This document shows positions 44,368-52,888 of a stretch of 64,000 nt of DNA, piece after piece. The stretch spans positions 52,392 to 116,391 of the forward strand of contig CANFKS010000002.1 in the NCBI GenBank assembly GCA_947447625.1, written 5' to 3'. Positions within the stretch are counted from its first letter, which is position 1, and the number at the start of each line of letters is the position of its first letter. Below the pieces are notes generated by a model, which was not told the origin of the DNA, searched no databases, and was given only the letters and a program-made list of their open reading frames with translations. The DNA is from Rhodospirillales bacterium. GTDB taxonomy: Bacteria > Pseudomonadota > Alphaproteobacteria > Acetobacterales > Acetobacteraceae. The translations under genes and the position numbers were made by a program.

Positions 44368-44961
44368 TCAATAAGCCCGCCGTGCCCGCAGCGCCGCCGC
44401 CAGCGTCCCGTCATCCAACACATCCAGCGCCCCGCCCATCGGCACGCCATGCCCCACCCGGCTGACCGTGACGCCCATCGGCTTCAGCTTCTCCATTAGC
44501 CAATGCGTCGTCGTCGCACCATCCACGGTCGCAGCCAGCGCGAGGATCACCTCGCTCACACCACCCTCGCGCACCCGCTCCATCAGCGGCGCGAGGTTCA
44601 GGTCTTCCGGCCCGGTGCCCCCAAGCGCAGACAATGTGCCACCCAGCACATGATACAGCCCGCGATGCACATGCGCCCGTTCGAGCGCCCACACATCGCC
44701 AACCCCCTCCACCACGCAAATCAACCCCGGGTCACGATGCGGATCGGCGCAAACCGCGCAGGGATCGGAACTGTCGAGATTGCCACAGCGCGCACAGCTG
44801 CGCACCGCCCGGGCGGCCTCCGCGAGTGCCACAGCGAGCGGTAGCATGCGGATGTCAGGCGCTTGCAGCAGCCGCAATGCCGCACGCCGCGCGCTGCGCG
44901 GACCAAGCCCCGGCAATTTCGCCAGCAGCCCGATCAGCCGCTCGACTTCAGGGCCGCCCAT
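44368..44961 (-). CDS. recR: Recombination mediator RecR
   Basis: A 197-residue RecR: helix-hairpin-helix LAKLPGLGPRSARRAAL, the C4 zinc finger CARCGNLDSSDPCAVC, and the Toprim segment ICVVEGVGDVWALERA with a C-terminal GVPMGGALDVLDDGTL. It loads RecA with RecFO at gaps. Four bases downstream of ybaB in the conserved dnaX-ybaB-recR order. Full length for the family. Confidence 0.96.
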   Translation of the reverse strand: MGGPEVERLIGLLAKLPGLGPRSARRAALRLLQAPDIRMLPLAVALAEAARAVRSCARCGNLDSSDPCAVCADPHRDPGLICVVEGVGDVWALERAHVHRGLYHVLGGTLSALGGTGPEDLNLAPLMERVREGGVSEVILALAATVDGATTTHWLMEKLKPMGVTVSRVGHGVPMGGALDVLDDGTLAAALRARRAY

Positions 44962-44965
44962 TCGA

Positions 44966-45289
44966 TCAGAACGGCAGCTTGAAGCCGGGCGGCAAGGACA
45001 GCCCGCCGGTCAGCCGCTGCATCTCCGCGCCCTTGGCCGCCTCGATCTTGCGCTGCGCATCGGCATGAGCGGCAACGATCAGGTCCTGCATCATGTCCAC
45101 ATCGTCAGCAGTGGCCAATTTCGGATCGATCTTCACCGATTTCAGCACGCCCTTGCCATTCAACGTAACCGACACCATCCCCACCCCGGCGCTGCCCTCC
45201 ATCACCATGGCCTCCAGCGCGGTCTGCAACTCTTCCATTTTGCGCTGCATATCCGAGGCCTGTTTCATCAGACCAGCAAGATTTTTCAT
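44966..45289 (-). CDS. ybaB: YbaB/EbfC family nucleoid-associated protein
   Basis: A 107-residue DNA-binding protein. It has [46 protein letters not shown], and a long C-terminal helix with [10 protein letters not shown]. YbaB-type proteins dimerise and bind DNA. It sits two bases after dnaX and four bases before recR, the common bacterial arrangement. Confidence 0.96.
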   Translation of the reverse strand: MKNLAGLMKQASDMQRKMEELQTALEAMVMEGSAGVGMVSVTLNGKGVLKSVKIDPKLATADDVDMMQDLIVAAHADAQRKIEAAKGAEMQRLTGGLSLPPGFKLPF

Positions 45290-45291
45290 GA

Positions 45292-47208
45292 TCAGTTTTC
45301 CCAGGCGGCAGTTGGATCATCGACAAATTCGGCATCGAGCGGCGCAAAATCGGGCCCCTCGGGGTCGCTCCCAGCGAAGCCTTCGGCCTCCCCGCCGAGC
45401 GAGGCAGGTTCAGCCAGGAGCCCATAGGCATCGGCGCGCGAATCACGGACGGAGTCGATTTTCGCCCCCGGAAACGCCTCAAGTATGGCCTGCACCAGCG
45501 GATGCTCAGCCGCCAGGCCCCGCCGCGCCGAATCGGCCGCCATGCCCTGCTCGGCCAGCGTCGGCTCGCCCGGCGCGGTCGACAGCGCGATCGTCCAGCG
45601 CTGCCCCGTCACCTCCTGCAACATCGCCGCCAGGCGCGAGGCCAAATCCCGCGGCGCATCGCCCTGCGGCCGCACTTCGATCACCGGCGGCGCGAAGCGC
45701 ACCAGATGCACGGAATGCACGAGATGCCCATGCAGCAGCGCCTCGCGCCGCTCCGAAGCCAGCATCGCCACATCGCGGAAACTCGCCAACCGCGGCCCCG
45801 CGGACACCGGTTCCGGCGCATAAGCCTGCACCGGCGCGCCATTGGCCACCGCCCGCACCCCGCCGCCCGACGGCCCAGGCGCCGCCCCGCCACCGCCGCC
45901 GCCCGTCCCGCTCTCCATGATCCGCCGCACCAGATCGCCCGGCGGCGGCAGGTCGGCCACATGGCAAAGCCGGATCAACACCATTTCAGCCGCACCACGC
46001 CGGTCCGGCGCGATTTCAACCTCGGAAATCCCCTTGAGCAGCATCTGCCAGGTCCGCCCAAGCACGGCCATCCCCATCCGATCCGCAAACCCGGCCCCGC
46101 GCGTGCGCTCCGCCTCGGGCAGTTCCGCACTGTCGCGCAAACCCGGAACCGCCTTCAGCCGCGTCACGGTATGGACCAGTTCGAGCATGTCCTGGAGCAT
46201 CACCCCAAGGTCCGCCCCCCGCTCATGCGCCCGATCCGTCAGCGCCAGCGCCTTGGCCGGCTGCCCCGCCATCACCGCCTCGAACAAATCAAACACCGCC
46301 TCGCGATCCGTCAGCCCCAGCATCTCGGCCACCATCGGCACGTCGATCGTTTGGCCCGGCTCGTTCTGCGCGATCGCCTGATCAAGCAGCGACAACCCGT
46401 CGCGCGCCGAACCATCCGCCGCCCGCCCGATCAACGTCAACGCCTCTGCGCTCACCTTGATCTCTTCCTTCTCCGCAATCCGCCCGAAATGCCCCGCCAA
46501 TTCAGCCGCCGAAATCCGCCGCAGATCAAACCGCTGGCAGCGCGACAGCACCGTCACCGGCACCTTGCGGATTTCCGTCGTCGCAAAAATGAACTTCACA
46601 TGCGCCGGCGGCTCCTCCAGCGTCTTCAGCAGCGCATTGAACGCGGCCTTGGACAGCATGTGCACTTCATCGAGAATGAACACCTTGGTCCGCGCCTGCA
46701 TCGGCCGGAACCGCACCGCCTCGATGATTTCGCGCACCTCGTCGATCCCGTTGTTCGACGCGGCATCCATCTCCACCACATCCGGATGCCGATCCGCCAG
46801 GATCGCCGTGCAATTGGCACACACCCCGCACGGATCAACCGTCGGCCCGCCGCCCCCGTCCGGCCCGATGCAATTCAACGCCCGCGCAATAATCCGCGCC
46901 GTGGTGGTCTTCCCCACCCCGCGCACCCCGGTCAGCATGAACGCATGCGCGACCCGGCCTGCCGCAAACGCGTTGCGCAACGTGCGCACCATCGTCTCCT
47001 GCCCGATCATGTCGCCAAAATGGGTCGGCCGGTATTTCCGCGCCAGCACGCGATAGGGCGTCGAAACCGCGACCACCGGCGCCTTCAGCGGCTCCGCATC
47101 GCCGAACAGCCCAGGCCCGGCGGGCTCAGGCTCTGGCAACTTCTCGTCATCATCGAACAAGCCGGACATGCGGGGCGCCGGTTCAGGGGCGCCAGGCTGC
47201 GACAGCAC
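45292..47208 (-). CDS. dnaX: DNA polymerase III subunit gamma/tau
   Basis: A 638-residue clamp-loader ATPase. [19 protein letters not shown] opens the core. Walker A is GVRGVGKTT, zinc cysteines lie in CGVCANC and the upstream Cys, Walker B is [10 protein letters not shown], and the arginine finger region [11 protein letters not shown] follows. Residues after about 400 form the tau-type extension with a glycine-rich linker. GTG at 47208 is the longest start; an ATG at 47169 ([10 protein letters not shown]) is a real alternative, neither having a good ribosome binding site. No obvious frameshift signal for a short gamma form was seen. Confidence 0.95.
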   Translation of the reverse strand: MLSQPGAPEPAPRMSGLFDDDEKLPEPEPAGPGLFGDAEPLKAPVVAVSTPYRVLARKYRPTHFGDMIGQETMVRTLRNAFAAGRVAHAFMLTGVRGVGKTTTARIIARALNCIGPDGGGGPTVDPCGVCANCTAILADRHPDVVEMDAASNNGIDEVREIIEAVRFRPMQARTKVFILDEVHMLSKAAFNALLKTLEEPPAHVKFIFATTEIRKVPVTVLSRCQRFDLRRISAAELAGHFGRIAEKEEIKVSAEALTLIGRAADGSARDGLSLLDQAIAQNEPGQTIDVPMVAEMLGLTDREAVFDLFEAVMAGQPAKALALTDRAHERGADLGVMLQDMLELVHTVTRLKAVPGLRDSAELPEAERTRGAGFADRMGMAVLGRTWQMLLKGISEVEIAPDRRGAAEMVLIRLCHVADLPPPGDLVRRIMESGTGGGGGGAAPGPSGGGVRAVANGAPVQAYAPEPVSAGPRLASFRDVAMLASERREALLHGHLVHSVHLVRFAPPVIEVRPQGDAPRDLASRLAAMLQEVTGQRWTIALSTAPGEPTLAEQGMAADSARRGLAAEHPLVQAILEAFPGAKIDSVRDSRADAYGLLAEPASLGGEAEGFAGSDPEGPDFAPLDAEFVDDPTAAWEN

Positions 47209-47230
47209 CGCGGCGGCCGGGTTGATGGGG

Positions 47231-47331
47231 TGGGAGGCCGAACAAACGACCCGAGCGTAAACTCACTGCGGCTGCTTCCTTCCGGACCTGACCGGGTTGG
47301 CGAGGCGCCCGTCCGCCGCCGACCTCCCGCC
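47231..47331 (-). ncRNA. ffs: Signal recognition particle RNA (small, 4.5S type)
   Basis: The - strand has the conserved SRP RNA domain IV core, with the GGTCAGGTCCGGAAGGAAGC stretch (symmetric loop and GGAA tetraloop) followed by AGCCGCAGTGAG. Terminal arms GGGAGG and CCTCCC pair, giving the hairpin ends used for the coordinates. It lies just upstream of dnaX, a common position in alphaproteobacteria. Confidence 0.93.
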
Positions 47332-47372
47332 CTCCATATCGTCTATCCCGCGCCCTCCCGCAAGGGCATTCC

Positions 47373-48092
47373 TCATCCGGCCCGCGCCGCCACCATCAAG
47401 GCCTTCATGCGCCGCACCACCGCCGGCAACCCGTCAAACACCGCCTGCCCGATCAGGAAATGCCCGATATTGAGCTCCACCACCTCAGCAATCGCCGCCA
47501 CCGGCGCCACATTGTCGAACGTCAGCCCATGCCCGGCATGGCATTCGAGCCCCAATTCCGCCGTCAGCCGCGCCGCCGCCACCAGCCGCTCCAACTCGCC
47601 GGCCGCGCCATGCGCATACCCCCCGGTATGCAATTCCACGATATCCGCCCCGATCGCCGCCGAAGCCCGCAGCTGCACCGGGTCCGGATCGACAAACATC
47701 GAGACCCGGATCCCAGCCGCCTTCAACCGCCCAACGATCCCGCGCAGCGCCACCTCATGCCCCACGACATCGAGGCCCCCCTCGGTCGTCACCTCGGTGC
47801 GCTTCTCCGGCACGATGCAGCACGCATGCGGCCGCACCGCCAGCGCGATCTCTACCATCTCCTCGGTCGCCGCCATTTCGAAATTGAGCGGCTTGTCGAT
47901 CCCCGCCTTCATGGCCGGCACATCGGCATCGCGGATATGCCGCCGATCCTCCCGCAAATGGATCGTGATCCCATCCGCCCCCGCCGCGATCGCCAGCAGC
48001 GCCGCCGCCACGGGGTCCGGATACGCCTCGCCGCGCGCATTGCGCAGCGTCGCGACGTGATCGACATTCACTCCAAGCCGCTGCGCCTTCAT
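47373..48092 (-). CDS. pdxJ: Pyridoxine 5'-phosphate synthase PdxJ
   Basis: A 239-residue TIM barrel that condenses 3-amino-2-oxopropyl phosphate with deoxyxylulose 5-phosphate in vitamin B6 synthesis. [16 protein letters not shown] at the N-terminus, [38 protein letters not shown] and the C-terminal [15 protein letters not shown] are all conserved. It overlaps the pdxA stop by four bases (ATGA). Confidence 0.96.
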   Translation of the reverse strand: MKAQRLGVNVDHVATLRNARGEAYPDPVAAALLAIAAGADGITIHLREDRRHIRDADVPAMKAGIDKPLNFEMAATEEMVEIALAVRPHACCIVPEKRTEVTTEGGLDVVGHEVALRGIVGRLKAAGIRVSMFVDPDPVQLRASAAIGADIVELHTGGYAHGAAGELERLVAAARLTAELGLECHAGHGLTFDNVAPVAAIAEVVELNIGHFLIGQAVFDGLPAVVRRMKALMVAARAG

Positions 48093-49090
48093 GCCGCCAT
48101 CTCCTTGCGTTCCGCCAGATCCGAAGCCAGTTCGATCGCCGCAATCAGGCTCGACGCATCCGCCACCCCCTGCCCGGCAATCGCAAACGCCGTGCCATGA
48201 TCCGGTGACGTGCGAATGATCGGCAGCCCCAGCGTCACATTCACGCCGCGCCGCATATCAAGCGTTTTCAACGGGATCAGCGCCTGATCATGATACATCC
48301 CCATCGCCACATCATACCCCTCGCGCGCCTCGGGCGTGAACATGCTGTCCGCCGCCCACGGCCCCGTTACATTCATCCCCCCCGCCCGCAAAATCTCGAT
48401 TGCCGGGCGGATTACCGCGATCTCCTCCTCCCCCATCGTGCCGTCCTCGCCCGCATGCGGATTGAGCCCCGCCACCGCCAGCCGCGGCCGCGCGATCCCC
48501 CATTGCGTCCGCAACGCCGCTTCCGTCACGCGGCACACATCGACGATCCGCTCCACCGTGATCATCTCCAGCATCCGCCGCAACGAGGCATGCACCGTAA
48601 CCGGCACCACCCGCAAATCCGGGCTCGCCAACATCATCACCGGCAACCGCGCCCCGGTCAGCGCCGCCAGAAACTCGGTATGCCCGGGATAAGCGAACCC
48701 CACGCCATACAATGTCGATTTGTGGATCGGGTTCGTCACCACCCCCGCCGCCTCGCCCACCAGCACCAGCCGCACCGCCCGCTCGATCGAGGCAGTCACC
48801 GCCGAAGCATTCGCCGGATCAGCCCGCCCCGGCATCACCGGCGCCCCAAGCTTCACCGGCAACACCGGCAACGCCTTGCGAAACACCGCCCCCGCCGCCC
48901 CCATTGCATTGATCGCCCGCACCGGCACATCAAGCCCCAGATCGCGCGCAATCCCCGCCAACCGGTCCGGATCATCAAGCGCCACAAACGGCCGGCCGCC
49001 GCGTCGCGCAAGCCATGCCTTCAATGACAACTCCCCGCCGATTCCAGCAGGATCACCCATCGTCAACGCCAAAGGCAGCTTTGTTTCCAT
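48089..49090 (-). CDS. pdxA: 4-hydroxythreonine-4-phosphate dehydrogenase PdxA
   Basis: A 333-residue NAD-dependent enzyme supplying the PdxJ substrate. [43 protein letters not shown] with metal His, [15 protein letters not shown], and [10 protein letters not shown]...[13 protein letters not shown] are family signatures. The ATG at 49090 ([10 protein letters not shown]) is chosen; an upstream start at 49114 adds eight unneeded residues. Directly coupled to pdxJ. Confidence 0.95.
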   Translation of the reverse strand: METKLPLALTMGDPAGIGGELSLKAWLARRGGRPFVALDDPDRLAGIARDLGLDVPVRAINAMGAAGAVFRKALPVLPVKLGAPVMPGRADPANASAVTASIERAVRLVLVGEAAGVVTNPIHKSTLYGVGFAYPGHTEFLAALTGARLPVMMLASPDLRVVPVTVHASLRRMLEMITVERIVDVCRVTEAALRTQWGIARPRLAVAGLNPHAGEDGTMGEEEIAVIRPAIEILRAGGMNVTGPWAADSMFTPEAREGYDVAMGMYHDQALIPLKTLDMRRGVNVTLGLPIIRTSPDHGTAFAIAGQGVADASSLIAAIELASDLAERKEMAA

Positions 49091-49144
49091 GTGCCCGATG
49101 CTGCCCCGAATCAAAGCGAAAGGCGAGGCCCGCCTCCCGTCACC

Positions 49145-50536
49145 TCAGATATGCAGCGCCCGCCCAGCCACCGCCAGCGCCGCTTCCTTCACCGCCTCGT
49201 TCAGCGTCGGATGGGCATGGCACGTCCGCGCCACATCCTCCGCACTCGCCCCGAATTCCATCGCCAGCGCGATCTCGGCAATCAACGTCCCCGCATCCGG
49301 CCCCAGGATATGCGCGCCCAGCAGCCTGTCCGTCGCCTTGTCCGCCAGCAGCTTCACGAACCCGTCCGTCGCACCCATCGCCCGCGCCCGCCCATTGGCC
49401 ATGAACGGGAACTTGCCGACCCCATACTCGACGCCAGCCGCCTTCAACTCCTCCTCGGTCCTGCCCACCGAAGCCACCTCCGGCGCGGTATAGATCACCC
49501 CGGGGATCACCCCGTAATTGACATGCCCGGCCTGCCCCGCCAGCCGCTCCGCCAGCGCGACCCCCTCATCCTCCGCCTTGTGCGCCAGCATCGGCCCCGC
49601 AATCACATCGCCGATCGCGTAGATCCCAGGCACACTGGTCGCGAAATGCCCGTCGGTTTTCACCCGCCCGCGCTCATCCACCGCCACGCCCGCCTCCGCC
49701 AGCCCAAGCCCCTCGGTGAACGCCCGCCGCCCGATCGCGAGCAGCACGACATCGGCCGCGATCGCCTCGACCTTGCCCGACTTCATCGTCTCGACCGTCA
49801 CCACAACGCCGGTCTCCGACGCCACCGCGCCGGTCACCTTGGCGCCAAGCCTGAACTTGATGCCCTGCCGCCCCAGCACCCGCTCGAACTGCTTGGCCAC
49901 TTCGCCGTCATTGCCCGGGATCAACCGATCCAGGAACTCCACCACCGTCACCTGCGCGCCCAGCCGGCGCCACACGCTGCCGAGTTCGAGGCCGATCACC
50001 CCGCCGCCGATCACCACCAGGTGCCCCGGCACGGCCGACAACTCGAGCGCCCCGGTCGATGTGACGATCCGCGTCTCATCCACCGTCACGCCATTGAGCG
50101 GCATGCTCTCGCTGCCCGTCGCGATCACGATGTACTTCGCGTCATATTCCACGCCGGCCACATCCACGCGTCCGGCGCCAAGGATGCGCCCCGCGCCCTT
50201 CAACCAGGTGATCTTGTTCTTCTTGAACAGGAATTCGACGCCCTTCACATTGGCGCCGACCACCTCCCCCTTGCGCGCCTGCATCCGCGCGAGATCAAGC
50301 TTTACGCCCTCGACCATGATCCCATGGTCCTTCCAGGCATGCAGCGTCTCGGCATAGTTCTCCGAGGATTGCAGCAGCGCCTTGGACGGAATGCACCCGA
50401 CATTGAGGCAAGTGCCCCCCAGGGTCTCGCGCTTCTCCACGCAAGCCACCTTCATGCCCAGTTGCGCCGCCCGGATCGCGCACACATACCCGCCCGGCCC
50501 GGAGCCGATGACGATGACGTCGAAGTTTTCGGACAT
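49145..50536 (-). CDS. lpd: Dihydrolipoyl dehydrogenase
   Basis: A 463-residue FAD flavoenzyme, E3 of 2-oxo acid dehydrogenases. FAD site [18 protein letters not shown], redox disulfide [19 protein letters not shown] loop [38 protein letters not shown], and the C-terminal catalytic HAHPTLNE. The ATG at 50536 begins the usual [11 protein letters not shown]. In many relatives it directly follows odhB; here about 1 kb of + strand genes lies between them. It is the only E3 in the window and could also serve the E1-E2 pair of the exopolysaccharide island. Confidence 0.96.
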   Translation of the reverse strand: MSENFDVIVIGSGPGGYVCAIRAAQLGMKVACVEKRETLGGTCLNVGCIPSKALLQSSENYAETLHAWKDHGIMVEGVKLDLARMQARKGEVVGANVKGVEFLFKKNKITWLKGAGRILGAGRVDVAGVEYDAKYIVIATGSESMPLNGVTVDETRIVTSTGALELSAVPGHLVVIGGGVIGLELGSVWRRLGAQVTVVEFLDRLIPGNDGEVAKQFERVLGRQGIKFRLGAKVTGAVASETGVVVTVETMKSGKVEAIAADVVLLAIGRRAFTEGLGLAEAGVAVDERGRVKTDGHFATSVPGIYAIGDVIAGPMLAHKAEDEGVALAERLAGQAGHVNYGVIPGVIYTAPEVASVGRTEEELKAAGVEYGVGKFPFMANGRARAMGATDGFVKLLADKATDRLLGAHILGPDAGTLIAEIALAMEFGASAEDVARTCHAHPTLNEAVKEAALAVAGRALHI

Positions 50537-50695
50537 GAACTCGCGTCCTTCTCTGCGGCACGACACTGCGTGCAATTGCGGAATAGTCTCAACTCAAGCT
50601 GGCAGATTGACCCGAAGGACTCGCCCCGGGCCGTCTGAACATCACGGCAAACTCGTCAGCGCAGTATCCACGCGCCATGCGGCTTGGAGCAGATT

Positions 50696-50725
50696 TTGCT
50701 CGCAACGATCTTCAATTTGTAGGAT
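50696..50725 (+). promoter_or_regulatory. Candidate promoter of the RlpA-like gene
   Basis: TTGCTC (50696-50701) and TAGGAT (50720-50725) are 18 bases apart in a locally AT-rich stretch, about 40 bases before the ATG at 50766. A GGAG ribosome binding site precedes the ATG at the normal distance. The -35 and -10 are partial consensus matches. Confidence 0.3.
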
Positions 50726-50765
50726 AATTTACCTTGTTTCGACAACTTCCAAACCGGAGGCAAGG

Positions 50766-51137
50766 ATGAGCTGGGAAGACCAAGGGCGACAGGAACATGG
50801 CTACTTCGGTCACGGCACCTCGACGCACCCGAACGCCACACAACGTCAAGGACGTGCCTCATTCTATGACCTGCTCGGCAACATGCTGGCAAACGGTAAA
50901 ATGTTTGATGCCACAGCAATGAATGCGGCAATGTTGGGCGTCCCGTTCGGAACGATCGTCACTGTCACCTCCCTCAAGGACCCGACAAAATCAATCAACG
51001 GGACGATCACTGACCGTGGACCGTATGCTCCGGAACGAATCATCGATCTGACGCCAACGGCATTCCGGGCGTTATTTGGTGGCACCCGCATAGGCGTTGG
51101 CGACGTGATCGTCGTAATTCCAGCACCATGTTCATAA
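50766..51137 (+). CDS. RlpA-like double-psi beta-barrel protein lacking a signal peptide
   Basis: A 123-residue protein. From residue 30 it follows the RlpA/DPBB pattern: ASFYDLLGNMLANGKMFD, VPFGTIVTVTSLKDPTKS, ITDRGPYAPERIIDLTPTAF, GVGDVIVVI. RlpA proteins are exported and cleave glycan strands, but this one begins MSWEDQGRQEHGYFGHG with no signal peptide or lipobox. The start is fixed by a GGAG site. Base composition is lower in GC than the flanking suc and lpd genes and it runs opposite to them. The next gene overlaps its stop. It may be a horizontally acquired enzyme exported by another route, or a toxin; both are inference. Confidence 0.82.
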   Translation: MSWEDQGRQEHGYFGHGTSTHPNATQRQGRASFYDLLGNMLANGKMFDATAMNAAMLGVPFGTIVTVTSLKDPTKSINGTITDRGPYAPERIIDLTPTAFRALFGGTRIGVGDVIVVIPAPCS

Positions 51138-51562
51138 CAGCGCACCCCTAGTGCGCAATCGTTGCGATCACTCTCATAGCCGCCGCGCCTGCCGGCGCGT
51201 CGGCCTGTCGCCTCAGCGTTGACCCGATCAATGGCGCGCCCCGCGGCCGAGTTGCCGGATTGCATATCGAGGTCCCCAATGCAGCATTGGAGACCGTCAT
51301 CGGCATACCTCCCGGTTGGCAAGTCTTGATCGACAACGAGCCTACTTGGACGATCAGAATATCCGCCCATGCAATAGTCGGGGCGGCCTTCCTGGACGAG
51401 GGAGCGCCTATTCCTGGCATACAACTGCGGCCGCAGCCGGGCCATACCTGCAACAGCCCGAACGCCGCACACTCCGCCCGTGTATTCGTCACTCGCTATC
51501 TCAACGACGCGCTGCACGTTGGGCCGCTCCTCCCCTCGCAAATCCGCATCACCGCCGAATAG
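51128..51562 (+). pseudogene. Exported protein of unknown family with an in-frame amber codon in its signal sequence
   Basis: From an ATG at 51128, overlapping the RlpA-like stop, the frame reads MFITAHP, then TAG at 51149-51151, then CAIVAITLIAAAPAGASA, a good signal-peptide core, and about 118 further residues to 51562 without interruption. The mature part has two cysteines (ACRLS, HTCNS) that could pair and no recognised family. The only canonical start after the TAG is a TTG at 51260, which would lose the signal. Possibilities are a nonsense mutation, a sequencing error, or a non-standard start. The paired gene order suggests a partner of the RlpA-like protein. Confidence 0.6.
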
Positions 51563-51583
51563 CGCTGTCACGAGGAATTCGCC

Positions 51584-52864
51584 CTACAACCCCAACAACA
51601 GCCGCCGCGGATCCTCGATGCCTTCCTTCACACGCACGAGGAACGACACCGCCTCCTTGCCATCGATAATCCGGTGATCATACGACACCGCCAGATACAT
51701 CATCGGCCGAACCTCGACCTTGCCGCCGATCACCACCGCGCGGTCCTGGATCTTGTGCATCCCCAGGATCGCCGACTGCGGCGGATTGAGGATCGGCGTC
51801 GACATCAGCGAGCCATACACCCCGCCATTGGTGATGCTGAACGTCCCGCCCGCCATCTCCTCCAGCCCCAGTCTACCGTCACGCACCTTGCGGCCCATGT
51901 CGGCGATCGATTTCTCGATCTCCGCGAACCCCATCTGATCCACATTGCGCACCACCGGCACCACCAGCCCGTTCGGCCCACCAACCGCAATACCCATATG
52001 GACATAATGCTTGTAGACCACGTCATCCCCGTCGATCTCAGCATTGACCGCCGGAAATTCCTTCAGCGCGGCCACGCAAGCCTTGACGAAAAACGACATG
52101 AATCCAAGCCGCACGCCGCCGTTCTTCTTTTCGAACGCGTCCTTGTACTCGGCCCGCAACGCCATCACCGCCGACATGTCCACCTCGTTGAAGGTGGTCA
52201 AAATCGCCGCCGTGTTCTGCGCCTCCTTCAGCCGTGTCGCGATCGTGCGCCGCAGCCGGGTCATCTTCACCCGCTCCTCGCCGCCCTGCGCCATCCGCGG
52301 CACCACCACGGCCGGCCGCGCCACCGGAGCCGGCGCGACAGCAGCCGGCACCGACAACCGCGCCAGAAACGCCAGCACATCCCCCTTGGTGATCCGCCCG
52401 TCCTTGCCCGTCCCCGCTCCAACGGCAGCAGCCGAAACTCCGCTCTCCTCGATCATCTTCGCCGCAGCCGGCATCGGCGCATGCACCGGCGCGATATCGA
52501 CAGGCCCCGCCGCCGGCCGTGCCACCGGTCCGCTCGCCGACGGCGGCGGATTCACCCCCGCCTGCGGATTGGCAGCCGGCCGCGCCGTCTCGACCGGCTT
52601 CGACACGGAACCCGCAACAGCACCGGCCTCCACCAGCCCCAGCAGCGCACCCACCGAAACCTCGCCGCCTTCAGCCACCACGATCTCCGCCAGGCGCCCC
52701 GCCGCCGGCGCAGGCACCTCGACCGTCACCTTGTCGGTCTCAAGCTCCACCAACGGCTCATCCGCCGCCACCGCGTCACCCGCCTTCTTGAGCCACCGCG
52801 CAACCGTCGCCGTGCTCACGCTTTCGCCCAGACCAGGCACCTTGATCTCAATAGACATACTCAA
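51584..52864 (-). CDS. odhB: Dihydrolipoyllysine-residue succinyltransferase (OGDH E2)
   Basis: A 426-residue E2 of the 2-oxoglutarate dehydrogenase complex. Lipoyl domain [16 protein letters not shown] with the lysine in ETDKVTVEV, an alanine/proline-rich linker, a peripheral-subunit-binding domain near 130-165, and the catalytic domain ending with the intact motif [16 protein letters not shown]. This intact DHRxxDG contrasts with the altered motif of the E2-like gene at 18-19 kb. It lies 24 bases after sucA. Confidence 0.96.
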   Translation of the reverse strand: MSMSIEIKVPGLGESVSTATVARWLKKAGDAVAADEPLVELETDKVTVEVPAPAAGRLAEIVVAEGGEVSVGALLGLVEAGAVAGSVSKPVETARPAANPQAGVNPPPSASGPVARPAAGPVDIAPVHAPMPAAAKMIEESGVSAAAVGAGTGKDGRITKGDVLAFLARLSVPAAVAPAPVARPAVVVPRMAQGGEERVKMTRLRRTIATRLKEAQNTAAILTTFNEVDMSAVMALRAEYKDAFEKKNGGVRLGFMSFFVKACVAALKEFPAVNAEIDGDDVVYKHYVHMGIAVGGPNGLVVPVVRNVDQMGFAEIEKSIADMGRKVRDGRLGLEEMAGGTFSITNGGVYGSLMSTPILNPPQSAILGMHKIQDRAVVIGGKVEVRPMMYLAVSYDHRIIDGKEAVSFLVRVKEGIEDPRRLLLGL

Positions 52865-52888
52865 AACCCCGTTCTGGAGTGAAATCGT

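Noticed and set aside
50382-50765. N-terminal extension of the RlpA-like protein that might hold a signal peptide
   Set aside because: The extension overlaps the lpd 5' region on the other strand, shows no signal-like core next to the domain, and a good ribosome binding site precedes the ATG at 50766.
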